From JACQAP01 sp035548375 (lineage in GTDB: Bacteria; Pseudomonadota; Gammaproteobacteria; Burkholderiales; JACQAP01), in the NCBI GenBank assembly GCA_035548375.1, contig DASZTG010000078.1:1-64000 (forward strand): a stretch of DNA of 64,000 bases, in the 5' to 3' direction. The notes under the pieces are model-generated. The model had not been told where the DNA came from. It searched no databases and was given only the letters and a program-made list of their open reading frames with translations. A program made the translations under genes and the position numbers. How positions within the stretch are numbered: position 1 is the first letter of the stretch; each line of letters opens with the position of its first letter. Below are positions 26,490-35,337 of this stretch, piece by piece.

Positions 26490-28071
26490 TCTCCTGGGTG
26501 GCGCCAGGAGAGGGCGGCGCCCCGCGGCCGGCAACCAGGACCTTTTTCGCACTTCCAGGCGCCTGCTGGCGCCTGTTGGGGCGTTATCCATTCTATTGCT
26601 AAGTACGGCCCACGCAGCGAAATGGGAGATCGTCCCCTCCATCACCGTCGGCGAAACGTATTCCGACAACATCGCGCTGACGTCGGACGCAACGAAGCGT
26701 AGCGACTGGGTTTCGCAAGTCACGCCGGGCTTGACAGTAGCGGGGACCGGCGCGGACTTGCGTTTCAATGCCTCGTACACCCCTTACTACAACTACTACG
26801 CGCGGGGATCGGGAAACGATGATTTCTTCCAACGCGGGCACGCGTTGGGAAATCTGCAGCTGGCAGACCACCTGCTGTTCCTGGATTTTGGTGGATCCAT
26901 CGATCAGTATGACGTATTGCTTGGCGGCCCTTTGACGACCAGCACCGTCAATACGACGGGTAATCGCGCCACGGTAGGAACATATTTCGCCAGTCCCTAT
27001 TTGCGACACGATTTCGGATCGCAAATGCAGCTTGAAGTCCGGTTGACCGAAAGCGTCGTGGATACGGATGGAGTCGAATCGCTGCCGGACAGCAGGTCGG
27101 ATCATGTCGAACTGCATGCAAAGAACGGCCCGGCATATAAATTATTCACCTGGAATGTCGATTACTCGCGGGAGAATATCGACTATCGGGGCGATCAGGA
27201 CAACTCTGTCATCGAAACCACGACCGCTACAGGCAAGCGCCTGGTGACTTCCTCCTTGGGGTTGATTGCGCAGGCCGGATATGAAACCTATACGATGGGA
27301 GAGTTTCTGCCGGACTCAAAAGGAGCAATGTGGAGCGCGGGATTTGAATGGATTCCCTCGCCCGTCACGCGGCTCAAGGCAACCGCTGGCCACCGGTTTT
27401 ATGGGGCCGCTTATCTACTCGAATTTTCCCATCGCACCAGACTCACCACCTGGGGAATCGATTACCATGAGATCGTAACGACGAGCCGCTCGGAGTTTCT
27501 GGTGACCGCGGGAACAACCACTTCGAGCTATCTCGATACGCTGTTCTCCGCACAATTTCCGGATCCTGCGGCACGGAAGAGGGCAGTCGACGAATTTATC
27601 GCCAGGACGGGGCTTCCACCGACGCTGGGCTCCGAGACAAATTTCTTGAACAGCCAATTGTTTCTGACAAAGCGTTTGCAGGCATCGACCGGTTGGCTGG
27701 GCAGCAAGAACGTGGTATTGCTCAACGTGTTCAGGGAGAACCGGGAAACGTTGATCGGAAACGAGGTCGTGCAATTTGCGGGGGATTTCTCGAACAATAG
27801 TTCGATTGTCCAGACGGGCGTTGGCGGACAGTGGAATTTTCGGTTGTCCCAGCGGGATTCCTGGAATACCGGCGCGAGCTATAGCCGGAACGATTTCACT
27901 GGTACCACCCGACGGGATACCCTTTTCTACCTGGGCATGGGTCTGACCCGCCAGTTCCAGCCCAAGCTGTATGGCTCGGTCAATTACCGCAGGCAACAGA
28001 ATGATTCTAACGAAGATGGTTTTGACTATACTGAAAACGCAGTATTTGCCAACATCACGATGAGATTCTGA
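26482..28071 (+). CDS. Outer-membrane beta-barrel protein of the EPS system (EpsL-like)
   Basis: The 529-residue protein has a signal peptide after a basic start (LLAPVGALSILLLSTAHAA). The mature part begins WEIVPSITVGETYSDNIAL and continues as alternating aromatic beta strands to the end (YTENAVFANITMRF, with a terminal Phe), as in outer-membrane barrels. The opening matches the hypothetical family associated with PEP-CTERM/exosortase loci and EpsL of methanolan synthesis. It probably forms the outer-membrane pore or a secretion accessory for EPS. It overlaps the kinase gene by eight bases, so the two are likely coupled. Confidence 0.85.
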   Translation: MPNLLGGARRGRRPAAGNQDLFRTSRRLLAPVGALSILLLSTAHAAKWEIVPSITVGETYSDNIALTSDATKRSDWVSQVTPGLTVAGTGADLRFNASYTPYYNYYARGSGNDDFFQRGHALGNLQLADHLLFLDFGGSIDQYDVLLGGPLTTSTVNTTGNRATVGTYFASPYLRHDFGSQMQLEVRLTESVVDTDGVESLPDSRSDHVELHAKNGPAYKLFTWNVDYSRENIDYRGDQDNSVIETTTATGKRLVTSSLGLIAQAGYETYTMGEFLPDSKGAMWSAGFEWIPSPVTRLKATAGHRFYGAAYLLEFSHRTRLTTWGIDYHEIVTTSRSEFLVTAGTTTSSYLDTLFSAQFPDPAARKRAVDEFIARTGLPPTLGSETNFLNSQLFLTKRLQASTGWLGSKNVVLLNVFRENRETLIGNEVVQFAGDFSNNSSIVQTGVGGQWNFRLSQRDSWNTGASYSRNDFTGTTRRDTLFYLGMGLTRQFQPKLYGSVNYRRQQNDSNEDGFDYTENAVFANITMRF

Positions 28072-28077
28072 CGCCGC

Positions 28078-28923
28078 ATGTACGAGACTTTTTACCATCT
28101 TCAAGCCAAGCCCTTCCAGCTAAGTCCGGATCCGGCTTTTCTGTTTGCCAGCCACGGGCACAAGCGCGCGATGGCGTACTTGATGTACGGCGTACACCAG
28201 GGAGAGGGATTCATCGTCATCACCGGTGAAATTGGTGCCGGAAAAACCCTGCTCGTAAGCACTCTTGCGCGGAAGATCACGACGCAGGCATTCGTGCTGG
28301 CGCAGATTGTGAGTTCCAGCCTGGATGCGGACGATCTGGTTCGCACGGTGGCAGCGCGATTCGGTTTGCCCCAGGAAGAGAACAAGGCGGCATTGCTGAG
28401 CCGTATCGAACAATATCTGCTGGCCTGTCACAGGCAAGGCAAGCGGGCACTGCTGATCGTCGACGAAGCCCAGAACCTTCCGATGAAATCCATCGAAGAA
28501 TTGCGCATGCTGTCGAACTTCCTATCGGATGGAAAGCCGCTGTTGCAGACCTTCCTGCTTGGCCAGCCGGAATTCAGAAGGACCCTGATGCGTCCGGAGC
28601 TCGAGCAGCTCCGGCAGCGCATCACCGCCACCTGCCACCTGGGGCCGCTCGATGAGCCGGAGACAAAAGGCTACATCCTGCATCGGCTGAAGACGGCGGG
28701 CTGGCGCGATGACCCGTCTTTCAGCAGCGACGCCTTCGCGGCGATCTACACCCACACCGGTGGCGTGCCGCGCCGGATAAACACATTGTGCGATCGGCTG
28801 CTGTTGATGGGTCGGCTCGACGAGAAGCACGCGTTCACGGCAGTCGAAGTGGGCGATGTGATCAAGGAATTGCAGCAGGAATTCGCCCCGATGGAATTTC
28901 GAACCCAGTCGCTGGGTGCATAG
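28078..28923 (+). CDS. ExeA/GspA-like AAA ATPase, exosortase-associated type
   Basis: The 281-residue protein starts YETFYHLQAKPFQLSPDPAF, the hallmark of ExeA-like ATPases. Walker A is TGEIGAGKT, Walker B is ALLIVDEAQNLP, and the sensor region contains FLLGQPEFRRTL. It ends shortly after the AAA lid and lacks the peptidoglycan-binding domain of ExeA. In exosortase-A EPS loci a protein of this type closes the export module. Its place seven bases after the barrel gene supports that. A role for the neighbouring type II secretion system, where GspA is a relative, is the alternative. It is convergent with gspN. Confidence 0.87.
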   Translation: MYETFYHLQAKPFQLSPDPAFLFASHGHKRAMAYLMYGVHQGEGFIVITGEIGAGKTLLVSTLARKITTQAFVLAQIVSSSLDADDLVRTVAARFGLPQEENKAALLSRIEQYLLACHRQGKRALLIVDEAQNLPMKSIEELRMLSNFLSDGKPLLQTFLLGQPEFRRTLMRPELEQLRQRITATCHLGPLDEPETKGYILHRLKTAGWRDDPSFSSDAFAAIYTHTGGVPRRINTLCDRLLLMGRLDEKHAFTAVEVGDVIKELQQEFAPMEFRTQSLGA

Positions 28924-28994
28924 TTCTGCGCCTTGGTGAATCGTGGCATCGCGCTACTTGCGATTTGCCGTCGATGCCTGCGATCAATCTGTCC

Positions 28995-29738
28995 TTATTT
29001 CAATTGCAGCTCGAATGTGCCCTCGTCGCGCTGGAACGAGAACAGTCGTAGCAGCGGGGCCAGCTGCTCCCGGTAGGGTTCCGGGACACGCATGGTCGCC
29101 TGCAAATTGAGGTTGCCGCCTTTGCGCCAGGACCCGGAGCCGTCGAGCTGCAATGGCCCCTGCAAGGTCGTGAGCAGCGCCTGGACGGCATCTCCCTGGC
29201 CGTCGAGTCGCAGTTCGTAGCCACCGATCGGCGAGACGGGCGACAACTCCGATCCGGCGTCTCGCCATTGCAGTTTCACCAATCCTCGCAGGCTGTTCTG
29301 CGCAATCGCCAGCTTGTCGGACTGCACCTTGAGATCCCCGGAAAGTCGCAAGGGCTTCAACCTGGGTTCCGCCAGGGTCAGGACGGCCATCGGCAACGTC
29401 AGGACCGCATCGTAAATCTCGACGGAAGACGGAAGTGCTGAGACGACGAATCTTGAACCGTCACGCGCCAGCACGACCTCGCAAACCAGGCGTGCGCGCC
29501 ACAGCGACTCCGGGCGTACGTGCCACTCGATTCCCTTCGAAAGCGCACTTCGGTTGGCGGTATCGCGCACCTCGATGGTCCCCGATCCCTTCCAGACGGT
29601 GCCTTGCGCATCCGCCAGCCGCAGGCGGCCATCGGTTGCCCGTTGCAGTGCGAAATCGACCATTCCCGCCGGCAGCAGGACAAGCAACGCTGCCAGATAG
29701 AGCCCGGCGGCCAATGCGACCAGCAGCCCTTTTTTCAT
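28995..29738 (-). CDS. gspN: Type II secretion protein GspN
   Basis: The 247-residue protein has one N-terminal membrane helix (LLVALAAGLYLAALLVLLPAG) and a periplasmic part. DGRLRLADAQGTVWKGSGTI is the conserved GspN opening, and it ends FSFQRDEGTFELQLK. GspN is an accessory inner-membrane component of some type II systems. It is the last gene of the minus-strand gspGHIJKLMN block and overlaps gspM by four bases. Length and order agree with other betaproteobacterial systems. Confidence 0.85.
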   Translation of the reverse strand: MKKGLLVALAAGLYLAALLVLLPAGMVDFALQRATDGRLRLADAQGTVWKGSGTIEVRDTANRSALSKGIEWHVRPESLWRARLVCEVVLARDGSRFVVSALPSSVEIYDAVLTLPMAVLTLAEPRLKPLRLSGDLKVQSDKLAIAQNSLRGLVKLQWRDAGSELSPVSPIGGYELRLDGQGDAVQALLTTLQGPLQLDGSGSWRKGGNLNLQATMRVPEPYREQLAPLLRLFSFQRDEGTFELQLK

Positions 29739-30226
29739 TGCTGTCCGGGGCGGACAAAGGTGGCGGTTACGCTTACGAGTCCCGGTTTGGAAAGGGCCTC
29801 GATCCGGCAGGTCTCAAGGCGGATATTCTGCATGCTGAGTGCGACGACCCAGTTGAGCCAGTCCGCAAAGGCAACGGCCCCGAAAACGGCCTGTACCCGG
29901 GTCGGATCCGGGGCATCCAGGCGCACCAGCGTGCTCGTCAATCCGGCGGAGGCAACCTGTGTCTGGACCAGGGTCCTGAGGTCCGTCTGCGAAGCAGGGG
30001 GCGGATGAACGGCGCGCAAGCGCTCGGCTTCGCTGGCAAGCTGTTCCACGCGAAGTGCGTCTTCCCGCAACGAAAGCACATTTGCGCGCAATTGCGGCAA
30101 GGCGCGATGGGCCGAGTACAGCAGCGAGCAATACAACGCCACCGCGACTACTGCGATCAACGCGAGCAGGATCAGTCGCTCCCGCGGCGCCCGTGCCTGC
30201 CACATCCCGCGAAGGTTCTCGATCAT
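29735..30226 (-). CDS. gspM: Type II secretion protein GspM
   Basis: The 163-residue protein has a short cytoplasmic start, one membrane helix (ERLILLALIAVVAVALYCSLLY), then a coiled-coil segment (LREDALRVEQLASEAERLR) and a small ferredoxin-like periplasmic domain. It is the inner-membrane partner of GspL in the assembly platform. Sequence conservation in this family is low, so assignment rests mainly on topology, size and its position between gspL and gspN, with four-base overlaps on both sides. Confidence 0.85.
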   Translation of the reverse strand: MIENLRGMWQARAPRERLILLALIAVVAVALYCSLLYSAHRALPQLRANVLSLREDALRVEQLASEAERLRAVHPPPASQTDLRTLVQTQVASAGLTSTLVRLDAPDPTRVQAVFGAVAFADWLNWVVALSMQNIRLETCRIEALSKPGLVSVTATFVRPGQQ

Positions 30227-31431
30227 GGCACGCGTACCGTGACAACCGCGCGGCCGGCACCGGCCGGCGACGGGCTTTTTTCCACGCCAAAGCCTGCCTC
30301 GCGCAAGCGCGAAATGGCGCGATCGAGCGAGCCGGTATCCACCGTCATCAAGTCGAACGTGGCCCGGCCGCCTTCGTAGGAGAGGATTCGCACCGTGCCT
30401 GGCGGCAGTTCCTTGGTCGCCAATGCCACCTTTGCAGTCATGGGGAGGAAGTCTCCCGCGTCCGGCTGCCCGGCGTTATGGCGCACCTCCGCGAGCTTGC
30501 GGCGCATTTGCAATAGCGGATCGACCACCGCGACCGTATCGGGAAACGCCGAGCGAAAGCGCGATTCCATTTGCCGGCGCAATGTTCGCTGTTCGTTGGC
30601 GAGCAGCGTCCAGTCGACGACAAGGGCCACGGCGTGAACCACCAGCGCCAGCGCCAGCATCCAGCCTGCGAGGCGCAGCTTCGGAATGGCAGTCGCGACA
30701 CTACCCCAGCGGCGCGCCTCCTGCGCCAGTGCAATTCCTTCTCCGGAGGCGCCGCTATGCCAGGTCCATGCGCCGGCGTGCCGCACCGGAATATCGAGGT
30801 CTTTTCCCCAGGCTTCCAGGTCGGGGATCGCGTCATCGGCAGTGGTATACAGCGCCAGGCCACGCGGCGGATGCCCGTTCGAACGCGCTTGATCGAGCAG
30901 CAGGTGCAGGGAGAGCGGCGCGGCTTTCTCGCTTCCCGAATCCGTCGTGGCCGCTTCGAACGGACCCGTGCGCACGAATCCTTCGAAGCCATTCCAGGAA
31001 ATGCTCCATTCGTCGGATGCGCGAGGCAGCCAGAGCATTTCGCTGTGGATTTCGAAGCTCTGGATGCCGGCCTGCCGAAGCGCATCGCGCCACCGATCCA
31101 GGCCGCGTCGATCGATGGCAGCCAGCACGCTCATGTCTCCGGACTTGCCAAGCCAGCTGACGATATTGGCGTCCGGGTCGGTCGCCGTCTGTTCCTCCAG
31201 CGCAAATGCCAGCACCGCGCCCCCGCCACGCTGCGCCGCCGAAGCCGGGATGCGCGCCCGCGTAATCAGGATCTCCGATGCCGGGATGACCAGTTGCACC
31301 CGATCGACGCGACGGGGCAGGTCCTTTATCGGGCTGGTCCCCGTCGTGGTCTGGCCTTTGCTGTCGACAAGCGCCCATTTGCATTGAGACGGCACCTGCT
31401 GCAGCGGGCAATAAATACGCAGCTGCTTCAT
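30223..31431 (-). CDS. gspL: Type II secretion protein GspL
   Basis: The 402-residue protein has the actin-like cytoplasmic domain (opening QLRIYCPLQQVPSQCKWALV; later AVLAFALEEQTATDPD), one membrane helix around residue 255-275 (LAGWMLALALVVHAVALVVDW) and a periplasmic ferredoxin-like end. The cytoplasmic domain recruits the ATPase GspE, and the rest pairs with GspM. It overlaps its neighbours by four bases on each side, which suggests strict coupling along the operon. Confidence 0.9.
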   Translation of the reverse strand: MKQLRIYCPLQQVPSQCKWALVDSKGQTTTGTSPIKDLPRRVDRVQLVIPASEILITRARIPASAAQRGGGAVLAFALEEQTATDPDANIVSWLGKSGDMSVLAAIDRRGLDRWRDALRQAGIQSFEIHSEMLWLPRASDEWSISWNGFEGFVRTGPFEAATTDSGSEKAAPLSLHLLLDQARSNGHPPRGLALYTTADDAIPDLEAWGKDLDIPVRHAGAWTWHSGASGEGIALAQEARRWGSVATAIPKLRLAGWMLALALVVHAVALVVDWTLLANEQRTLRRQMESRFRSAFPDTVAVVDPLLQMRRKLAEVRHNAGQPDAGDFLPMTAKVALATKELPPGTVRILSYEGGRATFDLMTVDTGSLDRAISRLREAGFGVEKSPSPAGAGRAVVTVRVP

Positions 31432-32342
31432 TCGTACCTGCGCCAGACAATGACCGGCCAGCCGATGTCCCCGCGCGATAGGAGCGCGAGGCCCCGCGCC
31501 TCCGCACCGCCGATGGTGACGCGCACATGAGCGATGAAATAATTGCTGCTCACCTTGATGTCGCTGTCTGCCGCCTGCAGGCCATGCGGCAAGCGGTTCG
31601 TGAAATCGGCGTAGTCCCGGAAATACGCGCGCTCGCGCTGGGCCACCAGTGCCCGCGCCGAATCCAGGTCGAGGCCATCGATCACCGTGGCCAGCACTTC
31701 CGCCGATGCGGTGTTGACGTTGACCGGCGTATTTGCAGGTAATGCGCTCACGAACGGACCCAGGCGTGTCAGCACTTCGGTAGTGAATCCGCGCACCAAT
31801 GCAAGCTCGGATACGTCGGTCAGCGGCCTGTTTGCCGCCAGGTAGGGCGATTTCAAGGCGAGATAATACTCGTCTTCAGCGCCGGCGCCCGTCTGCTGCT
31901 CGCTGTCCGCGTCGATCCAGTCCGCCACGGAGTAGGCGAGGGCAGGGGGCAAGCCGAGGAAAGCCAGCAGGCGCTTGAAGCGTTCGAGCTGGACAGCGCT
32001 GACTTTCCCGCCGACGACGATGTTGTTGAGATTGAAGGCGCCCTGCTGGTCTTCGATGTAGCCCGCCAGTTCGCCGTTGTCGATGGGCATCGGCGGCAAG
32101 CGCAGCGCCCATGGCTCCTTCAAGTGGTCCACGTTGCTCAAGCGCCGATCGTCGCCAAGCACGGCGCGCGCCCAATCCACTCCGGCCTGGATCAGCGTTT
32201 CAGCCTGCGCATGGTCGACCTGCAGCTCCGTCTCGCGCGACCAGGTACTCTGGGTCATGAGCATCGCGGTCGCTGCCAGCGCCGCGAGAGTCACTACGCT
32301 CATCGCCATGACCACGGCCACGCCGCGCTGCCTGTTCCTCAT
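31428..32342 (-). CDS. gspK: Type II secretion minor pseudopilin GspK
   Basis: I choose ATG 32342, which overlaps the gspJ stop (ATGA); the frame continues upstream without support. The 304-residue protein opens RNRQRGVAVVMAMSVVTLAA, a prepilin signal with cleavage after Gly. It lacks Glu at position 5, as normal for GspK. The large alpha domain has DWIDADSEQQTGAGAEDEYY and VNVNTASAEVLATVIDG. It caps the pseudopilus tip with GspI and GspJ. Confidence 0.92.
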   Translation of the reverse strand: MRNRQRGVAVVMAMSVVTLAALAATAMLMTQSTWSRETELQVDHAQAETLIQAGVDWARAVLGDDRRLSNVDHLKEPWALRLPPMPIDNGELAGYIEDQQGAFNLNNIVVGGKVSAVQLERFKRLLAFLGLPPALAYSVADWIDADSEQQTGAGAEDEYYLALKSPYLAANRPLTDVSELALVRGFTTEVLTRLGPFVSALPANTPVNVNTASAEVLATVIDGLDLDSARALVAQRERAYFRDYADFTNRLPHGLQAADSDIKVSSNYFIAHVRVTIGGAEARGLALLSRGDIGWPVIVWRRYE

Positions 32343-32944
32343 ACCTGCAACATGAACACGCGTACCAGTTCTTCTTTGGAGCCCAGCACCAGGCGCAGCC
32401 TGACCGCCTTGGGAATCGCCGCGTCGACGCGCGAAACAGGCCAGGTATTGACCCATACAGACTCCGCGTTCATGTACTCGATTTCCATCGTGCTCACGTC
32501 CGACAGCACCACATAGCGCTTCGGCGGACGATCCGGTGCGATGTCGAGACTGGGCCAGAGCCACAGCTCGATTTCATGGTTCGCGGTCAGTCGGTAGCCC
32601 GTGCGTCGCGGAACGTCCAGCCCGTCCGCAAGGCTGAAGCGGCTGAATTCCAGGCGGGGATCTTCCGACTCTTGCGCACGCCCGAGCCACGCTGGCGCCT
32701 CCGCGGCCACCGCGCGGACAATGCGTGGATCCGCAAGCTGGACATCGCGTTCGAATCGCGCGAAGAACGCGGAGACTTTTCTCCATTTCTCGGTTTCCGC
32801 GGCGACATGCGCGCGTGAATCGAGAACCGCCCCAAGTCCGCGATACGACATCAAGGCGAGTATCGACAGGATGAGCAGCGCTATCAGCAGCTCGATGAGC
32901 GTGAAGCCGGATTCGCGCGCTGCGCGTGATATTTTCAATTTCAT
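32339..32944 (-). CDS. gspJ: Type II secretion minor pseudopilin GspJ
   Basis: The 201-residue protein has the prepilin motif ESGFTLIELLIALLILSILA with Gly at -1 and Glu at +5. A GspJ-type globular domain follows (LEFSRFSLADGLDVPRR). It is a pseudopilus tip subunit. It overlaps both gspI and gspK by four bases. Confidence 0.92.
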   Translation of the reverse strand: MKLKISRAARESGFTLIELLIALLILSILALMSYRGLGAVLDSRAHVAAETEKWRKVSAFFARFERDVQLADPRIVRAVAAEAPAWLGRAQESEDPRLEFSRFSLADGLDVPRRTGYRLTANHEIELWLWPSLDIAPDRPPKRYVVLSDVSTMEIEYMNAESVWVNTWPVSRVDAAIPKAVRLRLVLGSKEELVRVFMLQV

Positions 32945-33339
32945 CTGATGTTGCTGGTCGGCGGGCTGACCAGGAACCCGGTCATGCGCGCGAGCGATCG
33001 CGATTCCTCCGGTTCGATGTATACGGAGATATCGACCCGGCGAAACGCGTTATTCGGCGTCCCGATGATTTCTTCCCGCCACGCAAAGTCGATCCCGCCC
33101 TGGCTAACTTTTCCCCGCAGGATGCCGGTCGAGGGCCAATCGCCGCGAGCACGCTGCTCCGCGAGCACGTTCTGTGCGACCCAACCCGCAAAGACGTGCG
33201 CGCGTAAATCGCTGACGGTATTCGTTGCCTGTCCCGCGGCCCGCATGGCGGCCAGCAATGCAATCGAGACTATGGCAAGCGCCACCAGCACTTCAAAGAG
33301 CGTGAATCCCGCTTCTGTCGGGCAACGCCGCGGTCTCAT
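32941..33339 (-). CDS. gspI: Type II secretion minor pseudopilin GspI
   Basis: From ATG 33339 the 132-residue protein starts RPRRCPTEAGFTLFEVLVAL, with cleavage after Gly and Glu at +5. The rest contains QNVLAEQRARGDWP, a GspI signature-like segment. The chosen start lies inside gspH, so the two genes overlap by 47 bases. A start at 33372 would increase the overlap and lengthen the leader. Apart from that overlap it is a normal tip pseudopilin. Confidence 0.9.
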   Translation of the reverse strand: MRPRRCPTEAGFTLFEVLVALAIVSIALLAAMRAAGQATNTVSDLRAHVFAGWVAQNVLAEQRARGDWPSTGILRGKVSQGGIDFAWREEIIGTPNNAFRRVDISVYIEPEESRSLARMTGFLVSPPTSNIR

Positions 33340-33847
33340 TCGATTTGCCGTTCTCCGGGATGACGCGCACATCGCCGATGGGAGAACCTTCCACCGAGCA
33401 CCTGGACGCGCCCAGCGTCAGTTCGATGACGAAAGCCAGCGAAGGCCCCGAGGAGTTGAACTCCAGCCGCATGTCCTGCTGGGGCAGGGAATCCTCGACG
33501 CGCATGCCGGTCAATTCCATTCCCTGCGGCAGCGTCCTCGGCCGCAGCGAATCGACGTCGTGTATTTCCAGCCATCCTTCATCGGCCGAGAATCGCCAGA
33601 ACTTGTAACCGGATTTGTCCGCCGTCCAGGCAATGCGCTTGCCGGTCAGCCGCGCCTCCGTCGCGGCAAGGCCGAGCAACTGGGCCAGCCTTTGCGTCTC
33701 CAGCCGCAGCAAGGAGCGATCGTCAGGCCCGATCACATTGCTTACCAGGCCCACGAACAGGCCCATGATGATGATCACCACCATGATCTCTATGAGCGTG
33801 AATCCGCGCAAGGCGCGTTTGCTGACGCTGCGCGCGGCTTCTCGCAT
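33293..33847 (-). CDS. gspH: Type II secretion minor pseudopilin GspH
   Basis: I choose ATG 33847, giving 184 residues and a leader REAARSVSKRALRG before FTLIEIMVVIIIMGLF; an earlier frame start at 33922 would overlap gspG. The domain contains WFR-type strands (YKFWRFSADEGWLEIHD) and FNSSGPSLAFVIELTLG. GspH is a minor subunit of the pseudopilus. Its C-terminal 15 codons overlap gspI. Confidence 0.9.
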   Translation of the reverse strand: MREAARSVSKRALRGFTLIEIMVVIIIMGLFVGLVSNVIGPDDRSLLRLETQRLAQLLGLAATEARLTGKRIAWTADKSGYKFWRFSADEGWLEIHDVDSLRPRTLPQGMELTGMRVEDSLPQQDMRLEFNSSGPSLAFVIELTLGASRCSVEGSPIGDVRVIPENGKSNETAALPDRSGIHAL

Positions 33848-33890
33848 CGAACGGGCGGTCCAATGACGAATATGCAGGCGGGTCCAGGCG

Positions 33891-34397
33891 CTAGAGCGCC
33901 CAGGAGCCAATATCCGCGTCATTTCCTTCGCCGCCCGGCGCGCCGTCGGCGCCGAAACTGAACAAGTCGATTTCGCCGTGAATGCCCGGATTCAGGTATT
34001 GGTAAGGGTTACCCCATGGATCGCGCGGCAAGCGCTCGACGTATCCGCCGGCCTTCCAATTGGTGGGAACGGGAGATGTCGTGGGCTGCGCGACCAGTGC
34101 CTGCAAACCCTGCTCGGTCGTGGGATAGCGCTGGTTGTCCAGGCGATAAAGCTTGAGTGCCTGCATCAGGCTGGCGATGTCGTGCTTGGCTGCGACGATG
34201 CGGGCTTCGTCCGGCCGGCTGATGATCTTCGGCACGACCAGCGCGGCCAGGATGCCGATGATCACCACGACGACCATGATCTCCAGCAACGTGAAGCCGC
34301 TTTGCCGCGGGCTGCAACGTTGTTTTGCACTCTCGGATGACGCGCTTGCCTTCGCAATGCATTTCGGCGAGCAGTGGAATTTTGAACTTGCGAACAT
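33891..34397 (-). CDS. gspG: Type II secretion major pseudopilin GspG
   Basis: The 168-residue protein has SGFTLLEIMVVVVIIGILAA, then PDEARIVAAKHDIASLMQAL and DPWGNPYQYLNPG, the GspG hallmark calcium-binding end (HGEIDLFSFGADGAPGGEG). The leader peptide before the cleavage site is about 33 residues, longer than usual, and no alternative start exists within it. GspG forms the pseudopilus shaft after cleavage and N-methylation by a prepilin peptidase, which is not in this window. It is the first gene of the minus-strand block. Confidence 0.93.
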   Translation of the reverse strand: MFASSKFHCSPKCIAKASASSESAKQRCSPRQSGFTLLEIMVVVVIIGILAALVVPKIISRPDEARIVAAKHDIASLMQALKLYRLDNQRYPTTEQGLQALVAQPTTSPVPTNWKAGGYVERLPRDPWGNPYQYLNPGIHGEIDLFSFGADGAPGGEGNDADIGSWAL

Positions 34398-34820
34398 GAA
34401 TTTTCTGGTACCCCGAAGGGTCGATATGCAGGGTTGTCGATGGCCGCGAACGGAAAACGCTTACAGCGCGCGTCCTGGCTGCTTCGAAAGGCAAACAGAT
34501 ACTACCCGGCTTGGCCGTTCGCCTCCAATAGCTTCGAAGTTCGACAAAGAAATGGAAGGAAGCGAATTTTCAGTGTTCTCAAGAGGCGCACAGAATCTGA
34601 AAGGAGGGTTGGTCCGCCGGCCGGCGCCAGCCGCGTTCGATGACCCGAGAAGGCCGTTTGGCGACATCGATTTTTGGGGTCAAATCCGGGGTTTGCGATG
34701 TTATTTTCATCAAGTTTCTTGTATAGATTTCAGCATTTACATGGTAAATTGTCGGTCCACATATTTTGGGGGTTCGTTTTCGCGCGGCGCTTATCGCGCC
34801 TGGAAATCGACTGACTGGAA
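34398..34820. promoter_or_regulatory. Divergent control region between gspG and gspC
   Basis: This 423-base region separates the two divergent type II secretion operons and must contain promoters for both. The part from about 34690 to 34770 is AT-rich and could hold the plus-strand promoter, but no -35/-10 pair stands out. I see no tandem operator. Short open frames here have no family features. Confidence 0.45.
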
Positions 34821-35297
34821 ATGCAATTTTCTTTTTCCAGGACGGAACTCGCGCAGACGGCGGTAATCACTGTCATGACCGTCGCCGCATTGGCATTGCT
34901 CGCGGCGGTCGGAGCTTACTGGACCTGGCAATGGTTTGCGCCGCGTCCGGAACCGCGCGCCCCCGCGCAGGCGGATACGAACAGCCAGATATCGACGGCC
35001 CTGGACATGTTCGGGACCGCCCAGCGTGAAATGGCCGTGCCGGAGCAGACCGGGCTTGCGATTCGGCTGCTGGGCGTGGTCGCCGCCACCCAGGGGCGCG
35101 AGGCATTTGCAGTCTTCATGCTGGACGGCAAGCAGGTCGTGGCCACGCGCGCCGGAGAAGAGATCGCGCCCGGCATCAAGCTGTCCGAGGTCGCCGCAAA
35201 CAATGTCGTGCTGGATCGCAACGGATCACGCGAATCGCTCGCGTGGCCTGAAAAATCGCCGGCACCCGACGCTTCAGGTCCGCGGGTGCGCAGATGA
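34821..35297 (+). CDS. gspC: Type II secretion protein GspC, short form
   Basis: The 158-residue protein has a short cytoplasmic start, one membrane helix (TVMTVAALALLAAVGAYWTW) and the homology-region domain that contacts the secretin (LAIRLLGVVAATQGREAFAVFM, then VATRAGEEIAPGIKLSEVAANNVVLDRNG). It ends in a short Pro/Arg tail and lacks the PDZ or coiled-coil domain seen in the longer enteric forms. It links the inner-membrane platform to GspD. gspD starts 40 bases downstream. Confidence 0.88.
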   Translation: MQFSFSRTELAQTAVITVMTVAALALLAAVGAYWTWQWFAPRPEPRAPAQADTNSQISTALDMFGTAQREMAVPEQTGLAIRLLGVVAATQGREAFAVFMLDGKQVVATRAGEEIAPGIKLSEVAANNVVLDRNGSRESLAWPEKSPAPDASGPRVRR

Positions 35298-35337
35298 AAA
35301 ACAAGAGCCGTGCATGGCCGATCGTGAATCGAAATGA

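Noticed and set aside
29435..30379. Plus-strand frames across gspN, gspM and gspL
   Set aside because: Arg- and Pro-rich antisense shadows with no motifs; the minus-strand gsp genes overlap by four bases as expected in a real operon.
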